The notes under the pieces were generated by a model. The model was not told the DNA's origin. It saw only the letters and a list, made by a program, of their open reading frames with translations, and ran no database searches. Below are positions 31,952 to 41,436 of a stretch of DNA of 64,000 bases, piece after piece (within the stretch, counting starts at the first letter, position 1; every line of letters begins with the position of its first letter). The stretch is from Caulobacter sp. (GTDB lineage Bacteria > Pseudomonadota > Alphaproteobacteria > Caulobacterales > Caulobacteraceae), in contig JARWZW010000027.1 of the NCBI GenBank assembly GCA_029866155.1, forward strand, positions 98,294 through 162,293, in the 5' to 3' direction. Made by a program: the position numbers and the translations under genes.

Positions 31952-32713
31952 GGCGGCGCCGAACAGCACCGAGGTCATGGAGATCCCGGCAAAGACATCG
32001 TCATTGAAGAAGACCGGCGTCTCGCCGTCTCCCGCGGCGCCCAGCACATAGAGCAGGGGCAGGTAATGTTCCGCCGAGTTGATGGCCATGGCCGCATCAT
32101 CGCCCAGGCCTTCCGGTGCGATCAGGAGGTCATGGTCGCCGGCCAGGATCAGGGCCTTGGCCGTCTCGTTGAAGCGGGGCGACCAGGCCGGGGTCTGGCC
32201 GGACCGGAAATCGACATCCCGCAGGTTATGGACGATGTCGCCGCTGCCGACGATCATGACTCCCTGATCGCGCAGGGCGGCGAGGCGTCGCCCGGCCTCA
32301 TAATGCCAGCGGTTGGACCTGGTGCGGTCCAGGGACAGCTGGACGATGGGGACATCGGCCTGCGGATACATGGGCAGCAGCACGCTCCAGACCCCATGAT
32401 CAAAGCCGCGCTGCGGATTCAGGCTCACGCTGTCGGGCGTCAGAAGGTCCGCCACCTGCTGCGCCAGGGCCGGGTCGCCGGGGGCTGGATACCGGACGTC
32501 GAACAGGGCCTGGGGAAAGCCGAAGAAGTCATGGATGGTGTCCGACCGCTCACCCGCCGTGACGCCCAGACCCCGGGTTTCCCAATGGGCCGAGATGATC
32601 AGGATGGCCCGGGGCCTGGGAAGAACGGCCCCTGCCCGGGCCCAACCCCGTCGCCAGGCGTTGTCCTCGATGGCGTTCATCGGCGAGCCATGGCCGAGAA
32701 AGAGGGCGGGCAT
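31946..32713 (-). CDS. ygiD: Extradiol dioxygenase, DODA/LigB-like (YgiD)
   Basis: A 255-residue protein from ATG 32713. Non-heme iron ligands are expected at the His of GHGSPM, SAHWETRG and GFDHGVW; GSGDIVHNLRDVDF and AEHYLPLLYVLGAA complete the DODA/LigB pattern. 4,5-DOPA dioxygenase of this type opens catechol rings; bacterial YgiD can act on DOPA. TTG 32740 is possible. It overlaps the end of the DJ-1-like gene by 6 bases on the opposite strand. Confidence 0.8.
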   Translation of the reverse strand: MPALFLGHGSPMNAIEDNAWRRGWARAGAVLPRPRAILIISAHWETRGLGVTAGERSDTIHDFFGFPQALFDVRYPAPGDPALAQQVADLLTPDSVSLNPQRGFDHGVWSVLLPMYPQADVPIVQLSLDRTRSNRWHYEAGRRLAALRDQGVMIVGSGDIVHNLRDVDFRSGQTPAWSPRFNETAKALILAGDHDLLIAPEGLGDDAAMAINSAEHYLPLLYVLGAAGDGETPVFFNDDVFAGISMTSVLFGAAL

Positions 32714-32823
32714 AGGGGTCAAGACACGCTTCCGTAACAAGTTTCGTGACAGATAAGGGGCTGCGCGAGGCTTGCAAGTCCCGCGTCCTGTCGCCTCAGA
32801 AGAGGCCCTGCGAAGGCTCGATC

Positions 32824-33957
32824 ATGTCGCAAGCGCACCAGATTGAAACGGCAAGGCCTGGGACGGTCCAGGTTGCTGGCCGGGGCGGCGCCCTGGACGC
32901 CCTGCGGTTTGTCGCCGCCCTGCTGATCGTCATCTATCATTTCGGATCCAACGCCCCCGTAGCCCTGGACAGCCTGCATCCCGTGTTCGGCCGCGGCTAT
33001 CTGGCGACCGACTTCTTCCTGATCCTGTCCGGCTACGTGCTTGGCCGGGCCTATGGCCGACAGGTTCTGGGCGGGCGACTGGGCGCCGGCGCCTTCCTGT
33101 TCAAGCGGGTCCAGCGCCTCTGGCCGGCCCAGGTCGTGGTCCTGGCGATGCTGCTGAGCATCGTCATCCTGGCCGGAATCGTGGGTCTGCATCCGAAGAA
33201 CCTCGAGAACTACACGGCCCAGGCCTTTGTGATGCAGCTGTTCTTCGTCCAGGCCTGGGGCATCGAGGGCGGCGGCGGCTGGAACCACCAGAGCTGGTCG
33301 CTGTCGGCTCTTGTGATCTGTTATGCGCTCTTCCCGATGGTCTGGGGCTGGCTTGGCCGCATGCGCAGCCCGGCAGCCCTTTTGAGCCTCGGGTTCATCG
33401 GGGTGATGATCGGCGACCTTCTGGTCATGGCCCTGGCCGGACGGCCGCTTTACGATATCGGGTTCGAGTATGGCGTGGTTCGCGCCCTGCCCATGTTCCT
33501 GCTGGGGCTTTGCATCGCCCGGGTGGTGGAGGACGGCAAGACTCCCGTCCTTCTGGCCCAGGGCCTTGGCTGGCTGGCGGCGGGTGCGCTGGTGCTGCTG
33601 CAGATCGCGGGCCGCTTCGATCTGGTCAGCCTGACCGCGATTGCCGCCATCATCCTGGCCTGCGGCGTGGTGCCGGTCGCCCGGCCCTCGAAGATGATCG
33701 AGGAGGGGGCGAAACTGTCCTTCTCGCTGTTCATCACCCACGCGATCACCGGTCTGGTCTGGTTCGGCGTCACCGATATCCTGACCGCCCGGCTGGACCT
33801 TCCCGTCGCCGCGCAATGGGCTCTGTGGGGCCTCTCGATTCCGGCCGCCCTGCTGTTTTCCTGGCTGTTCCATGTCCTGGTGGACAGCCCCCTCCAGGCC
33901 TGGATCGCCCGCCGACTGAAGGCTGCTCGTCCGGCTGCGGAACAGCTGCCGGCCTGA
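32824..33957 (+). CDS. Acyltransferase-3 family membrane protein
   Basis: A 377-residue integral membrane protein with about 10 membrane segments, starting ALDALRFVAALLIVIYHFGS, where the first His is the usual catalytic candidate, and continuing TDFFLILSGYVLGR and RVQRLWPAQ. These proteins transfer acetyl or other acyl groups to carbohydrates in the envelope. AAGG precedes ATG 32824; the frame is open for 26 codons more but without support. It is a second acyltransferase-3 gene beside the OafA-like one at 48701. Confidence 0.8.
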   Translation: MSQAHQIETARPGTVQVAGRGGALDALRFVAALLIVIYHFGSNAPVALDSLHPVFGRGYLATDFFLILSGYVLGRAYGRQVLGGRLGAGAFLFKRVQRLWPAQVVVLAMLLSIVILAGIVGLHPKNLENYTAQAFVMQLFFVQAWGIEGGGGWNHQSWSLSALVICYALFPMVWGWLGRMRSPAALLSLGFIGVMIGDLLVMALAGRPLYDIGFEYGVVRALPMFLLGLCIARVVEDGKTPVLLAQGLGWLAAGALVLLQIAGRFDLVSLTAIAAIILACGVVPVARPSKMIEEGAKLSFSLFITHAITGLVWFGVTDILTARLDLPVAAQWALWGLSIPAALLFSWLFHVLVDSPLQAWIARRLKAARPAAEQLPA

Positions 33958-33963
33958 CCGACC

Positions 33964-34809
33964 TCAGACCGCGTCCAGGCCGATATCCAGCACCGGCGCC
34001 GAATGGGTCAGGGCGCCGACGCTGATCACATCGACCCCGGTGGCGGCGATAGCAGCCACCGTCTCCAGATTGACCCCGCCGGAGGCTTCCAGCACCACCC
34101 GGCCGGAGGCCATGGACACGGCGCGTTCCAGGTCCGCCAGGCTGAAATTGTCCAGCATGATGACGTCCGGACCGGCCCCCAGGGCCTCTTCCAGCTGCGC
34201 CAGGCTGTCGACCTCGCATTCCACCTTGACCAGATGACCGGCAAAGGCCCGGGCCCGTTCAATGGCCGGGATCACCCCGCCGCAGGCCGCCACGTGATTG
34301 TCCTTGATCAGGATGGCGTCATCCAGCCCGAACCGGTGATTGACCCCGCCGCCGCAGCGGACCGCATATTTCTCCAGCGCCCTGAGGCCCGGCGTGGTCT
34401 TGCGGGTATCGGTGATCTTCGCCGCCGTTCCGGCTGCGGCCCGGACATAGGCGCGGGTCAGGGTGGCGATGCCGCTCATCCGGCCCAGCAGGTTCAGGGC
34501 CGTGCGTTCCGCCGAGAGCAGGGCCCGGGCATTGGCCTCGACCCGGGCCAGGACGGTTCCCGCCGGAGCGTCATCGCCATCAGACAGGCGGGCCTCGAAA
34601 CTGGCCGTGGGATCCAGGGCATGGATGGCCAGCCGGGCGCAGGCGAGTCCCGAGATCCGGCCGTCCTTGCGGACGGCAAAGTCCGTGGTCAGCCGCGCCC
34701 CGGCATCGATACAGGCCAGGGCCGTGATGTCCCCCGCCCGGCCCAGGTCCTCGGCCAGGGCGGCCCGGACGACAGGCTCGATCAGAAGTTCGGGGAGGGG
34801 AGCGATCAT
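33964..34809 (-). CDS. nadC: Nicotinate-nucleotide pyrophosphorylase
   Basis: A 281-residue NadC. It converts quinolinate and PRPP to nicotinate mononucleotide. Landmarks: AERTALNLLGRMSGIATLT, KITDTRKTTPGLRALEKYAV (the DTRKTTPGLR signature), GGGVNHRFGLDDAILIKDNH and LDNFSLADLERAV. Full length for the family. Its ATG overlaps the nadB stop by 4 bases (ATGA), so the nadA-nadB-nadC order is one operon. Confidence 0.95.
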   Translation of the reverse strand: MIAPLPELLIEPVVRAALAEDLGRAGDITALACIDAGARLTTDFAVRKDGRISGLACARLAIHALDPTASFEARLSDGDDAPAGTVLARVEANARALLSAERTALNLLGRMSGIATLTRAYVRAAAGTAAKITDTRKTTPGLRALEKYAVRCGGGVNHRFGLDDAILIKDNHVAACGGVIPAIERARAFAGHLVKVECEVDSLAQLEEALGAGPDVIMLDNFSLADLERAVSMASGRVVLEASGGVNLETVAAIAATGVDVISVGALTHSAPVLDIGLDAV

Positions 34810-36362
34810 TCGGCGGCGACCTTCAGGGCGTCCAGGCTGGCCAGGGTGACGAAGGTGCGGACCGGCGCCGCCAGGTCTGGCCAGTCCGTACGGCTGTGGC
34901 CGCCCCGGCTTTCCCGGCGTTCCAGGGCGCAGGCGGCGACCAGCCGGGCGGCGACCAGGACCGGTCCCTCGCCATGCTCGGCGCAGAGCTGGTCGACCAG
35001 GTCCAGCAGGGCTGCCAGTCCTTCGCCGTCGCGGACTACGCCGGCGAAATGGCTCATGGCCTTCCGAAGCCCGTCCAGGGCTGCGTCCGGCAGGTCGGGC
35101 CAGGCCTCGATGGCCAGGAACGGAGTGGCCGGGTCAAGGGCCTCCCTCAGGGCCTGGCCGGCCCGGGTTCCGAAGACGGCGGCTTCCAGCAGGGAGTTGG
35201 AGGCCAGGCGGTTGGCGCCATGCACGCCCGTGGCGGCGCATTCGCCCGCCGCCAGCAGGCCCGGAAGGCTGGTATGGCCCTCCAGGTCGGTGGCGATCCC
35301 GCCCATGTGGTAATGGCAGGCCGGGGCGACCGGGATGGTCTGGAGCCGGGGATCGATCCCGGCCGCCATGCAGGCGGCGAAGACAGCGGGAAACTCATGC
35401 GGAAAGGCCTGGCCGATGGCCTGCCGGGCGTCCAGCACTGCGCCGCGTCCGGCCAGGATCTCGGCCTGGATGGCGCGGGCCACCACATCCCGGGGGGCCA
35501 GTTCGGCGTCCGGGTGATAGCCGGCCATGAAGGCGGTCCCATCGAGGTTGCGCAGGATGGCGCCTTCGCCGCGCAGGGCCTCGGTGGCCAGGGGGGCAGG
35601 GTCTCGGCCGACATCCAGGGCTGTGGGATGGAACTGGACGAATTCCGGATCGGCGATCATCGCCCCGGCCAGGGCCGCCAGGCCCATGCCTTCGCCCTTC
35701 AGTTCACGGGGCGTGGTGGTCACGGCATAGAGGCCGCCCAGGCCGCCGGTCGACAACAGGGTCGCCGCCGCCGTGATCCGCCAGGTTTCGCCCTCCGGAG
35801 ACTCGGCCAGGACGCCGCGCACCCGGCCGGCGGCATCCTGGAGCAGGGCCCTGGCCCTCAGGCCGACCCGCACCTCGATATGGTCTGAAGCCAGAACGGC
35901 CTGGGTGACGGCGGTCAGGATGGCGCGGCCGGCGCCGTCGCCGCCCACCTTGGCGATCCGGGCGCGGCTATGGGCCGCCTCCAGGCCCTGGACAAAGCCG
36001 CCCGTCGGGTCGCGGTCAAACGGCGCGCCCAGGCCGGCGAGCTGACGGACGGCATCGGGACCTTCGCGGGTCAGGACCTCGACCGCGGCGGGGTCGCAGA
36101 GGCCCGCCCCTGCCATCAGGGTGTCACGGGCATGCAGTTCGGGCGCGTCGCCCTCGGTCAGGGCGGCCGCCATGCCCCCCTGGGCCCAGGCGCTGGAACA
36201 GGCCTCGCCCAGGGGGGCGGGGGTCAGGAGCAGCACCTTGCGGGGCGCAGCGGCGAGGGCGGCCGACAGGCCCGCCAGGCCGCCGCCAATGATCAGGACC
36301 CCGTCATGAGCCCAATCATGGCCCCCGCCAGGGTTCGGGTGATGGTCTGGCTGCGAGGTCAT
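34806..36362 (-). CDS. nadB: L-aspartate oxidase
   Basis: A 518-residue FAD enzyme making iminoaspartate from aspartate for quinolinate. FAD motif GGGLAGLSAALAA (about residues 26-38), QGGMAAAL, then HTRARI-like SRARIAKVGGDGAGR, PVAPACHYHMGGIATDLEGH and GANRLASNSLLEAAVFG. Slightly short of E. coli NadB (540). AGGAG lies 6 bases upstream of ATG, inside the end of the small preceding gene. Confidence 0.95.
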   Translation of the reverse strand: MTSQPDHHPNPGGGHDWAHDGVLIIGGGLAGLSAALAAAPRKVLLLTPAPLGEACSSAWAQGGMAAALTEGDAPELHARDTLMAGAGLCDPAAVEVLTREGPDAVRQLAGLGAPFDRDPTGGFVQGLEAAHSRARIAKVGGDGAGRAILTAVTQAVLASDHIEVRVGLRARALLQDAAGRVRGVLAESPEGETWRITAAATLLSTGGLGGLYAVTTTPRELKGEGMGLAALAGAMIADPEFVQFHPTALDVGRDPAPLATEALRGEGAILRNLDGTAFMAGYHPDAELAPRDVVARAIQAEILAGRGAVLDARQAIGQAFPHEFPAVFAACMAAGIDPRLQTIPVAPACHYHMGGIATDLEGHTSLPGLLAAGECAATGVHGANRLASNSLLEAAVFGTRAGQALREALDPATPFLAIEAWPDLPDAALDGLRKAMSHFAGVVRDGEGLAALLDLVDQLCAEHGEGPVLVAARLVAACALERRESRGGHSRTDWPDLAAPVRTFVTLASLDALKVAAE

Positions 36363-36559
36363 CTCAGCTCCTGCGCCGCCCGAAGGGGGTCGGCCTCGAA
36401 CATGGCGTCATAGGCGTCATGCAAATGGGCGCCGTGGCGGATCAGTTCCTCCACCACCTCGCGGGCCGCCAGGGGCATCAGGCTGGACCATGCGCGCGGC
36501 ACATGGGGCGGCGTGGCCTTCACCCGGTAGACCGGTCCAAACTTGGTGATCGCGATCAT
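36359..36559 (-). CDS. Small protein inside the nad operon
   Basis: A 66-residue protein from ATG 36559: MIAITKFGPVYRVKATPPHV, then PRAWSSLMPLAAREVVEELI, ending with FEADPLRAAQELR. AAAGGAGG lies upstream. Its stop overlaps the nadB start (ATGA). No family recognised; the start is a strand-like stretch with a basic end, and the rest helical. Position in a tightly packed biosynthetic operon argues that it is translated. Confidence 0.55.
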   Translation of the reverse strand: MIAITKFGPVYRVKATPPHVPRAWSSLMPLAAREVVEELIRHGAHLHDAYDAMFEADPLRAAQELR

Positions 36560-36601
36560 GGCGAGCCTCCTTTCAGGCCCAGGTCCCACTTGAGGACCCG
36601 C

Positions 36602-37693
36602 TCAGATCAGTTCCACATTCACATGATGGCCCCGGGCCCTGACCAGGTCATAGCGGGCAGGGACCACCGGGGGCGGCATGTCGATCATCCGCTGCACCGC
36701 CAGCCGGGCCCGATCGGCGATGACCGGATCGATGGTCACCTCGAACTGCTCCTTGACCAGGGCGTCCAGAATATTGGCCAGGGTGATCCGCTTCATGTGG
36801 GGGCACATGTTGCAGGGGCCGATGAAGGAGACGCCCGGGCCCACATCGCCGGCGATATTGCTGGCCATGCTGCATTCGGTGATCAGCACCACCTGCTTCG
36901 GCCTGCGAGCCTCCACATAGTCGATCATGGCGGCCGTCGAGCCGGCGAAGTCGGCGGCGTTCAGCACACCCTCCGGGCATTCGGGATGGGCCAGGATCTC
37001 GGCGCCCGGATAGGCGATCCGCATCTCGGCGATATCGGCCGGGGTGAACCGCTCATGCACCTCGCAGGCGCCCTTCCAGGCGATGATCTTCACATCGGTC
37101 TGGGCGGCGACATTGCGGGCCAGATATTCGTCCGGGATCAGGATGACCCGGTCGACGCCCCATTCCCGGGCCGCCCATTCCACCACCTGAACGGCGTTGG
37201 CGCTGGTGCAGCAGATGTCGGTCTCGGCCTTCACATCGGCCGTGGTGTTGACATAGGTGACGACCGGCACGCCCGGGTAGCGCTGCTTGACCAGTCGCAC
37301 ATCGGCGCCGGTGATCGAGGAGGCCAGACTGCAGCCGGCCCGCAGGTCGGGGATCAGCACCATCTTGTCCGGGCAGAGCACCTTGCTGGTCTCGGCCATG
37401 AAATGCACGCCGGCCTGGACAATGATCCTCGCATCCGACCGGGCGGCCTCGCGCGCCAGCCCCAGGCTGTCGCCGACATAGTCCCCGACCCCGTGGAAGA
37501 TTTCCGGGGTCATGTAGTTGTGGGCCAGGATGACGGCGTTCTTTTCCGCCTTCACCCGGTTGATCTCGGCAATCAGGGGGGCGTGGACCCGCCATTCCAG
37601 GGGCGAGACCTGGGCCTGGACCTTGTTCCAGATATCGGCCGTCTGGGCTTCCACCTCGGGGGTGAAGGCCAAGTTTACAAACCCGTCAGCCAT
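36602..37693 (-). CDS. nadA: Quinolinate synthase
   Basis: A 363-residue NadA, an iron-sulfur enzyme condensing iminoaspartate and dihydroxyacetone phosphate. [24 protein letters not shown] block (here [14 protein letters not shown]), [20 protein letters not shown] with the first cluster Cys, [14 protein letters not shown], and [14 protein letters not shown] with the C-terminal Cys. First gene of the operon; AAGGAGG is the ribosome site. The divergent region holds two palindromes that look like operators. Confidence 0.9.
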   Translation of the reverse strand: MADGFVNLAFTPEVEAQTADIWNKVQAQVSPLEWRVHAPLIAEINRVKAEKNAVILAHNYMTPEIFHGVGDYVGDSLGLAREAARSDARIIVQAGVHFMAETSKVLCPDKMVLIPDLRAGCSLASSITGADVRLVKQRYPGVPVVTYVNTTADVKAETDICCTSANAVQVVEWAAREWGVDRVILIPDEYLARNVAAQTDVKIIAWKGACEVHERFTPADIAEMRIAYPGAEILAHPECPEGVLNAADFAGSTAAMIDYVEARRPKQVVLITECSMASNIAGDVGPGVSFIGPCNMCPHMKRITLANILDALVKEQFEVTIDPVIADRARLAVQRMIDMPPPVVPARYDLVRARGHHVNVELI

Positions 37694-37706
37694 GGCGTCC
37701 TCCTTT

Positions 37707-37788
37707 TGCTCAATATGAGCATTACAGGGGCCTCAAAAGAGGCGGAAGCTCCCGCTGCCCGCCTCACCACTTTTGCTACAATTGAGCA
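37707..37788. promoter_or_regulatory. Candidate operator pair upstream of nadA (NadQ-like)
   Basis: TGCTCA-ATA-TGAGCA at 37707-37721 is a perfect palindrome, and TGCTACAATTGAGCA at 37774-37788 is a near copy (centre to centre 67 bases). The nadA start lies 14 bases from the first site. Alphaproteobacterial nad genes are often repressed by NadQ at TGCTCA-type palindromes; this match is from memory and no nadQ is in the window. The second site also faces dps. Confidence 0.55.
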
Positions 37789-37982
37789 TAACTGGCCTGT
37801 CACATATAGACCCGAGATCCGCAGACGGCAAGAGGCATCTCTCGGGCCCCGTCCTGACCTCCCGAAGGGGCGCAACCAGTTGCCGGATCATGCGCTAAGG
37901 CCGGGCAGCCTGGCCGCAGGCGGCGACAAGCCTGTCGTCAGCAGGCCAGTTCACAGATACAGAAACCAAAGGAGCCTTTCGG

Positions 37983-38462
37983 ATGTCCACCAGGATGGAA
38001 ACGGGAATCGCGGCGACCGATCGCAGCGAGGTGTCGAGCGCCCTGAGCCGGGTGCTGGCCGACAGCTATGCGGTCTATCTGAAGACCCACGGGTACCACT
38101 GGAATGTCCGGGGGCCCAATTTCAGTTCCTACCATAACCTGTTCATGACCCAGTACACCGAGATGTGGGCAGCCCTGGATGTCATCGCCGAGCGTATCCG
38201 CGCCCTTGGCGAATTCGCGCCCCAGGGCTATGCCACCTTCGCCAACCTGACCTCGGTGACCGATGGAGATCCGGAAAAGCCGGCGGAGGAGATGATGCGG
38301 GAACTGATGCGAGACCATGAAACTGTCTGCGCCACGGCCCGCGACGTTCTGGAACTGGCCGGTGAATCGGGTGACGACGTGACCGTCGACCTGATGACCC
38401 AGCGACTGGCCGCCCACGAGAAACATGCCTGGATGCTTCGCGCCACCCTGGGCGACAAATAG
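37983..38462 (+). CDS. dps: Dps-family DNA-binding ferritin
   Basis: A 159-residue ferritin-like protein. YAVYLKTHGYHWNVRGPNFSSYH carries the Dps ligands (H-x-x-H-W and the following D/E helix), then EMWAALDVIAERIRALG and HEKHAWMLRATLGDK at the end. Dps oxidises iron and protects DNA. AAAGGAGCC lies 8 bases before the ATG. It diverges from nadA; the two share the 290-base region. Confidence 0.85.
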   Translation: MSTRMETGIAATDRSEVSSALSRVLADSYAVYLKTHGYHWNVRGPNFSSYHNLFMTQYTEMWAALDVIAERIRALGEFAPQGYATFANLTSVTDGDPEKPAEEMMRELMRDHETVCATARDVLELAGESGDDVTVDLMTQRLAAHEKHAWMLRATLGDK

Positions 38463-38474
38463 GCATAACCAGAC

Positions 38475-39656
38475 TTGCCAAGGCTGCGCCCTCTCGCCCT
38501 GGCGGCGTTGCTCATCGTCGGACTGATCGGCGCCGGCTGCGCAGGCAATTTCCGGGTCCCGGCCGGAACCGGGCGGGCGGAGGGACTGGCGGCCGTGGCC
38601 CGGGGGTATGGCCCGGCCGCGTTCCGGCGGCTGACGGCTGACATGAGCCCCTCGATGCTGGCCCTGGCGCGTCGCAACGACGGCCTGCCCAGCAAGGACT
38701 ACTGGGGCCGGGTGCCCGGCTGGGAAACCTATGCCCTCGGCCGGACCCCGGTGCTGGGCGTTGGCCTTCTCACCGCCGAGGAGGCACGGCTCATAAACGC
38801 CCTGAAGGCCGGCGCCCTTGAACCGCCGCCGCCGGCCCGGCCCTTCATCCTGCCGGCCCTCGGCGAGGACAGGGCCGCCGCGATCCGCTGCATGACCCAG
38901 GCTGTCTATTACGAGGCCGCCACCGAGCCCCTGGAAGGCCGGCAGGCCGTGGCCCAGACGGTGCTCAACCGGGTGCGTCATCCCGGCTACCCCAAATCGG
39001 TCTGCGGCGTGGTCTATCAGGGCAGTCTGAGGACGACCGGCTGCCAGTTCAGCTTCACCTGTGACGGCTCGCTGAGCCGTTCGCCATCACCTGTGCTCTG
39101 GGCCCAGGCCGAACAGGTGGCCCGCCAGGCCCTGGACGGCTTTGTGCTGAGATCTGTCGGCACCGCCACCCACTACCACGCCGACTATGTCGCGCCCTAC
39201 TGGGCCCCGACCCTTTTCAGGATCACCCAGCTGGGGCGGCATATCTTCTATCGCTGGACGGGCCCCTGGGGTCTGCCGCCGGCCTTTACCGGCCGCTACG
39301 CGGGGGGCGAGGCCAGCCTTTCGCAGGCTGTTCTGGAAGGGCTGGACGCCCGGACCCAGGGCGCCCAGATGGCCCTGATCGATGATCTGTCCCTCCGGGG
39401 CTTGTCGACCCAGGCGACCCGCACCGTGGTCTTGTCTCTGGAAGGGGTCTCGCAGACCTATACGGTCATCGTGCCCGGCGTACCGGGTCAGGAGTCCCTT
39501 CGGGCGCCCGGCGCCCTCAAGCCCACCCGGCGGGCGCCCACGCCCGAAGAGGTCGCCGAGATCAACGCCCGGCTCAAGGCCCTGGAAGACGCCCAGACGC
39601 CCTCTCGGTCCGGTGCTCAGGGGGTCGAACAGGAGCCCTCACCGCCGTCGCCCTGA
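38475..39656 (+). CDS. SleB-like cell wall hydrolase, lipoprotein-like (paralogue 2)
   Basis: A 393-residue protein from TTG 38475. The N-terminus LRPLALAALLIVGLIGAGCAG looks like a lipoprotein signal, though the lipobox is imperfect. A long linker leads to the SleB-type domain: RCMTQAVYYEAATEPLEGRQ, AVAQTVLNRVRHPGYPKSVC, GVVYQGSLRTTGCQFSFTCDG. Same domain as the 27346 gene. The YYEAATEP replaces YYEARGET, so the E is kept. It is 12 bases after dps and may be cotranscribed. Confidence 0.75.
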   Translation: MPRLRPLALAALLIVGLIGAGCAGNFRVPAGTGRAEGLAAVARGYGPAAFRRLTADMSPSMLALARRNDGLPSKDYWGRVPGWETYALGRTPVLGVGLLTAEEARLINALKAGALEPPPPARPFILPALGEDRAAAIRCMTQAVYYEAATEPLEGRQAVAQTVLNRVRHPGYPKSVCGVVYQGSLRTTGCQFSFTCDGSLSRSPSPVLWAQAEQVARQALDGFVLRSVGTATHYHADYVAPYWAPTLFRITQLGRHIFYRWTGPWGLPPAFTGRYAGGEASLSQAVLEGLDARTQGAQMALIDDLSLRGLSTQATRTVVLSLEGVSQTYTVIVPGVPGQESLRAPGALKPTRRAPTPEEVAEINARLKALEDAQTPSRSGAQGVEQEPSPPSP

Positions 39657-39675
39657 TCGCCTGCTGACGCCCCTG

Positions 39676-39720
39676 GAGCCTGTTCCGACAACCGCATCAC
39701 ACTTATGGGAACAGGCTCTA
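39676..39720. repeat. Palindromic repeat R2 (single unit)
   Basis: GAGCCTGTTCCGACAACCGC at 39676 on, closing with TTATGGGAACAGGCTCTA at 39720. Same unit-1 sequence as R1, R3 and R4. Its final CTA (39718-39720) is the stop codon of the converging GNAT gene. It lies in the 62-base gap between two convergent genes, the typical place for a repeat that ends or insulates transcripts. Confidence 0.7.
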
Positions 39721-40206
39721 AAGGCCGAAGGCTGCGGCGTAGGTGACGGTTACCCGCGAGTCCAGGGCGCCCGGCGTCAGGGCCAGGCCCATGAAGGAAG
39801 GACCCGAAAAGGGGGCTGCAACCGTCTTCGCCGCCTCGGCGGAATATCCGGCCCTGGGATAGTAGCCGGGATGACCCAGGACGATCACGGCCTGGATCCC
39901 GGCCATGGCGCAGAGGGCGTGGCCGGTTTCCATCAGGGCCATGCCCAGGCCATCACGCTGGAAGCCCGGCAGGACCGACAGGGGCGCCAGGGCGGCAAGG
40001 CGGGCCCCGGTGTCCGTCGCCAGGCGGCTGAACATCACATGGCCGACGACCGCGCCGTCCGCTTCCGCCACCAGTTCCACCAGGGCGTCGCCATCCCCCC
40101 TCAGACGGTCGACCAGGTCTGCTTCGTCGGCCTGGCCAAAGGCGGCGGCCACGACCGTGCGGATGTCCGCATGGTCGGACTCGCAGGCCGGCCGGAGGGT
40201 CACCAT
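39718..40206 (-). CDS. GNAT N-acetyltransferase (YhbS-like)
   Basis: A 162-residue GNAT protein. LRPACESDHADIRTVVAAAF, VGHVMFSRLATDTG, then VLPGFQRDGLGMALMETGHA, where Q-R-D-G-L-G is the acetyl-CoA loop, and VLGHPGYYPRAGY. This group is annotated YhbS-like; the substrate is unknown. Its 3' end overlaps repeat R2, which supplies the stop. It overlaps the trxB end by 7 bases. Confidence 0.7.
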   Translation of the reverse strand: MVTLRPACESDHADIRTVVAAAFGQADEADLVDRLRGDGDALVELVAEADGAVVGHVMFSRLATDTGARLAALAPLSVLPGFQRDGLGMALMETGHALCAMAGIQAVIVLGHPGYYPRAGYSAEAAKTVAAPFSGPSFMGLALTPGALDSRVTVTYAAAFGL

Positions 40207-41222
40207 GCGCCGACCTTGCCGACGTCCTGCGGGCTCATGGGATCATGGGCGGCGGCATGGTCCTGCTCGGCCAGGAAGCGAACCGCTTCAAGCGCCGCCA
40301 TGCAGCCCATACCGGCCGCCGTCACCGCCTGGCGATAGACGTCGTCTGTCACATCACCGGCCGCCCAGACGCCCGATATGGCCGTGGAGGCCGTACCGGC
40401 CTTGACCTTCAGATAGCCCGAACTGTCCATCTCCAGCTGGTCCTTGAACAGTTCGGACGACGGGGCGTGACCGATGGCGATGAACACCCCGTCGCAGGCC
40501 AGGTCGCTGATGTCGCCGGACCGGACAGACTTGAGCCGGACGCCGGTAACCCCCTGGACCTGGCCGCTGGCCGGGTCGGTCTCGCCCATCACCTCCTCGA
40601 CGGCGTGGTCCCAGATGAGCCGCACCTTGGGATGGGCGAACAGCCGCTCCTGCAGGATCTTTTCCGCCCGCAGTTCATCGCGGCGGTGGACCAGGGTGAC
40701 GCTCGAGGCGAATTTGGTCAGGAACAGCGCCTCTTCCACCGCCGTATTGCCGCCCCCGACCACCACCACCGCCTTGCCGCGATAGAAGAAGCCGTCACAG
40801 GTGGCGCAGGCTGAAACGCCAAAGCCCTGGAACCGGCTTTCGCTTTCCAGCCCCAGCCAGCGGGCCTGGGCGCCTGTGGCGATGATCAGGGTCTCGGCCA
40901 GCCAGACATCGCCGCTGTCGCAGGTGATCCGGAAGGGACGCTGCGAAAGATCGGCGGTCAGCACGATGTCGTTGACCAGTTCGGTCCCCACATGCTCGGC
41001 CTGGGCCCGCATCTGGTCCATCAGCCAGGGGCCCTGGATGACATCGGCAAAGCCCGGATAGTTCTCGACATCCGTGGTGATGGTCAGCTGACCGCCCGGC
41101 TGGATGCCGGCGATCATCACCGGATTGAGCAGGGCCCGGGCGGCATAGATGGCGGCGGTATAGCCGGCGGGACCTGATCCGATGATCAGGCAGCGGGTGG
41201 TGCGGGGGGATTTGGTCGTCAT
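40200..41222 (-). CDS. trxB: Thioredoxin reductase
   Basis: A 340-residue flavoprotein from ATG 41222. FAD motif IIGSGPAGYTAAIYAARA, redox centre SACATCDGFFY (Cys-Ala-Thr-Cys), NADPH motif VVVGGGNTAVEEAL, and GVFIAIGHAP with a C-terminal GVWAAGDVTDDVYRQAVTAAG. Length and order are those of TrxB. It starts at the 5' end of the minus-strand pair with the GNAT gene. Confidence 0.9.
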   Translation of the reverse strand: MTTKSPRTTRCLIIGSGPAGYTAAIYAARALLNPVMIAGIQPGGQLTITTDVENYPGFADVIQGPWLMDQMRAQAEHVGTELVNDIVLTADLSQRPFRITCDSGDVWLAETLIIATGAQARWLGLESESRFQGFGVSACATCDGFFYRGKAVVVVGGGNTAVEEALFLTKFASSVTLVHRRDELRAEKILQERLFAHPKVRLIWDHAVEEVMGETDPASGQVQGVTGVRLKSVRSGDISDLACDGVFIAIGHAPSSELFKDQLEMDSSGYLKVKAGTASTAISGVWAAGDVTDDVYRQAVTAAGMGCMAALEAVRFLAEQDHAAAHDPMSPQDVGKVGAW

Positions 41223-41436
41223 GGCGCTGATATAGGGTCGATTCCCTGCGGGTGCGATGGCTGACAACGGGGGCTTGAACCGGCCGCTGCAGCCCGTCCT
41301 GCCCGATCTCGCCACGGCGGGGATTAAACATCGCTAATCCTTGGGCCGCGCCCCTCGACAGGGCCGCGGTTTTGAGGTCGGCTCCGCCCGTCGGCGAGCG
41401 ATGGCCGCGGCGCAGACGGCGACAGGGGGGACTATC

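Noticed and set aside
36419..38137. 572-codon plus-strand frame across nadA
   Set aside because: Antisense to nadA and running through the operator region; no coherent protein.
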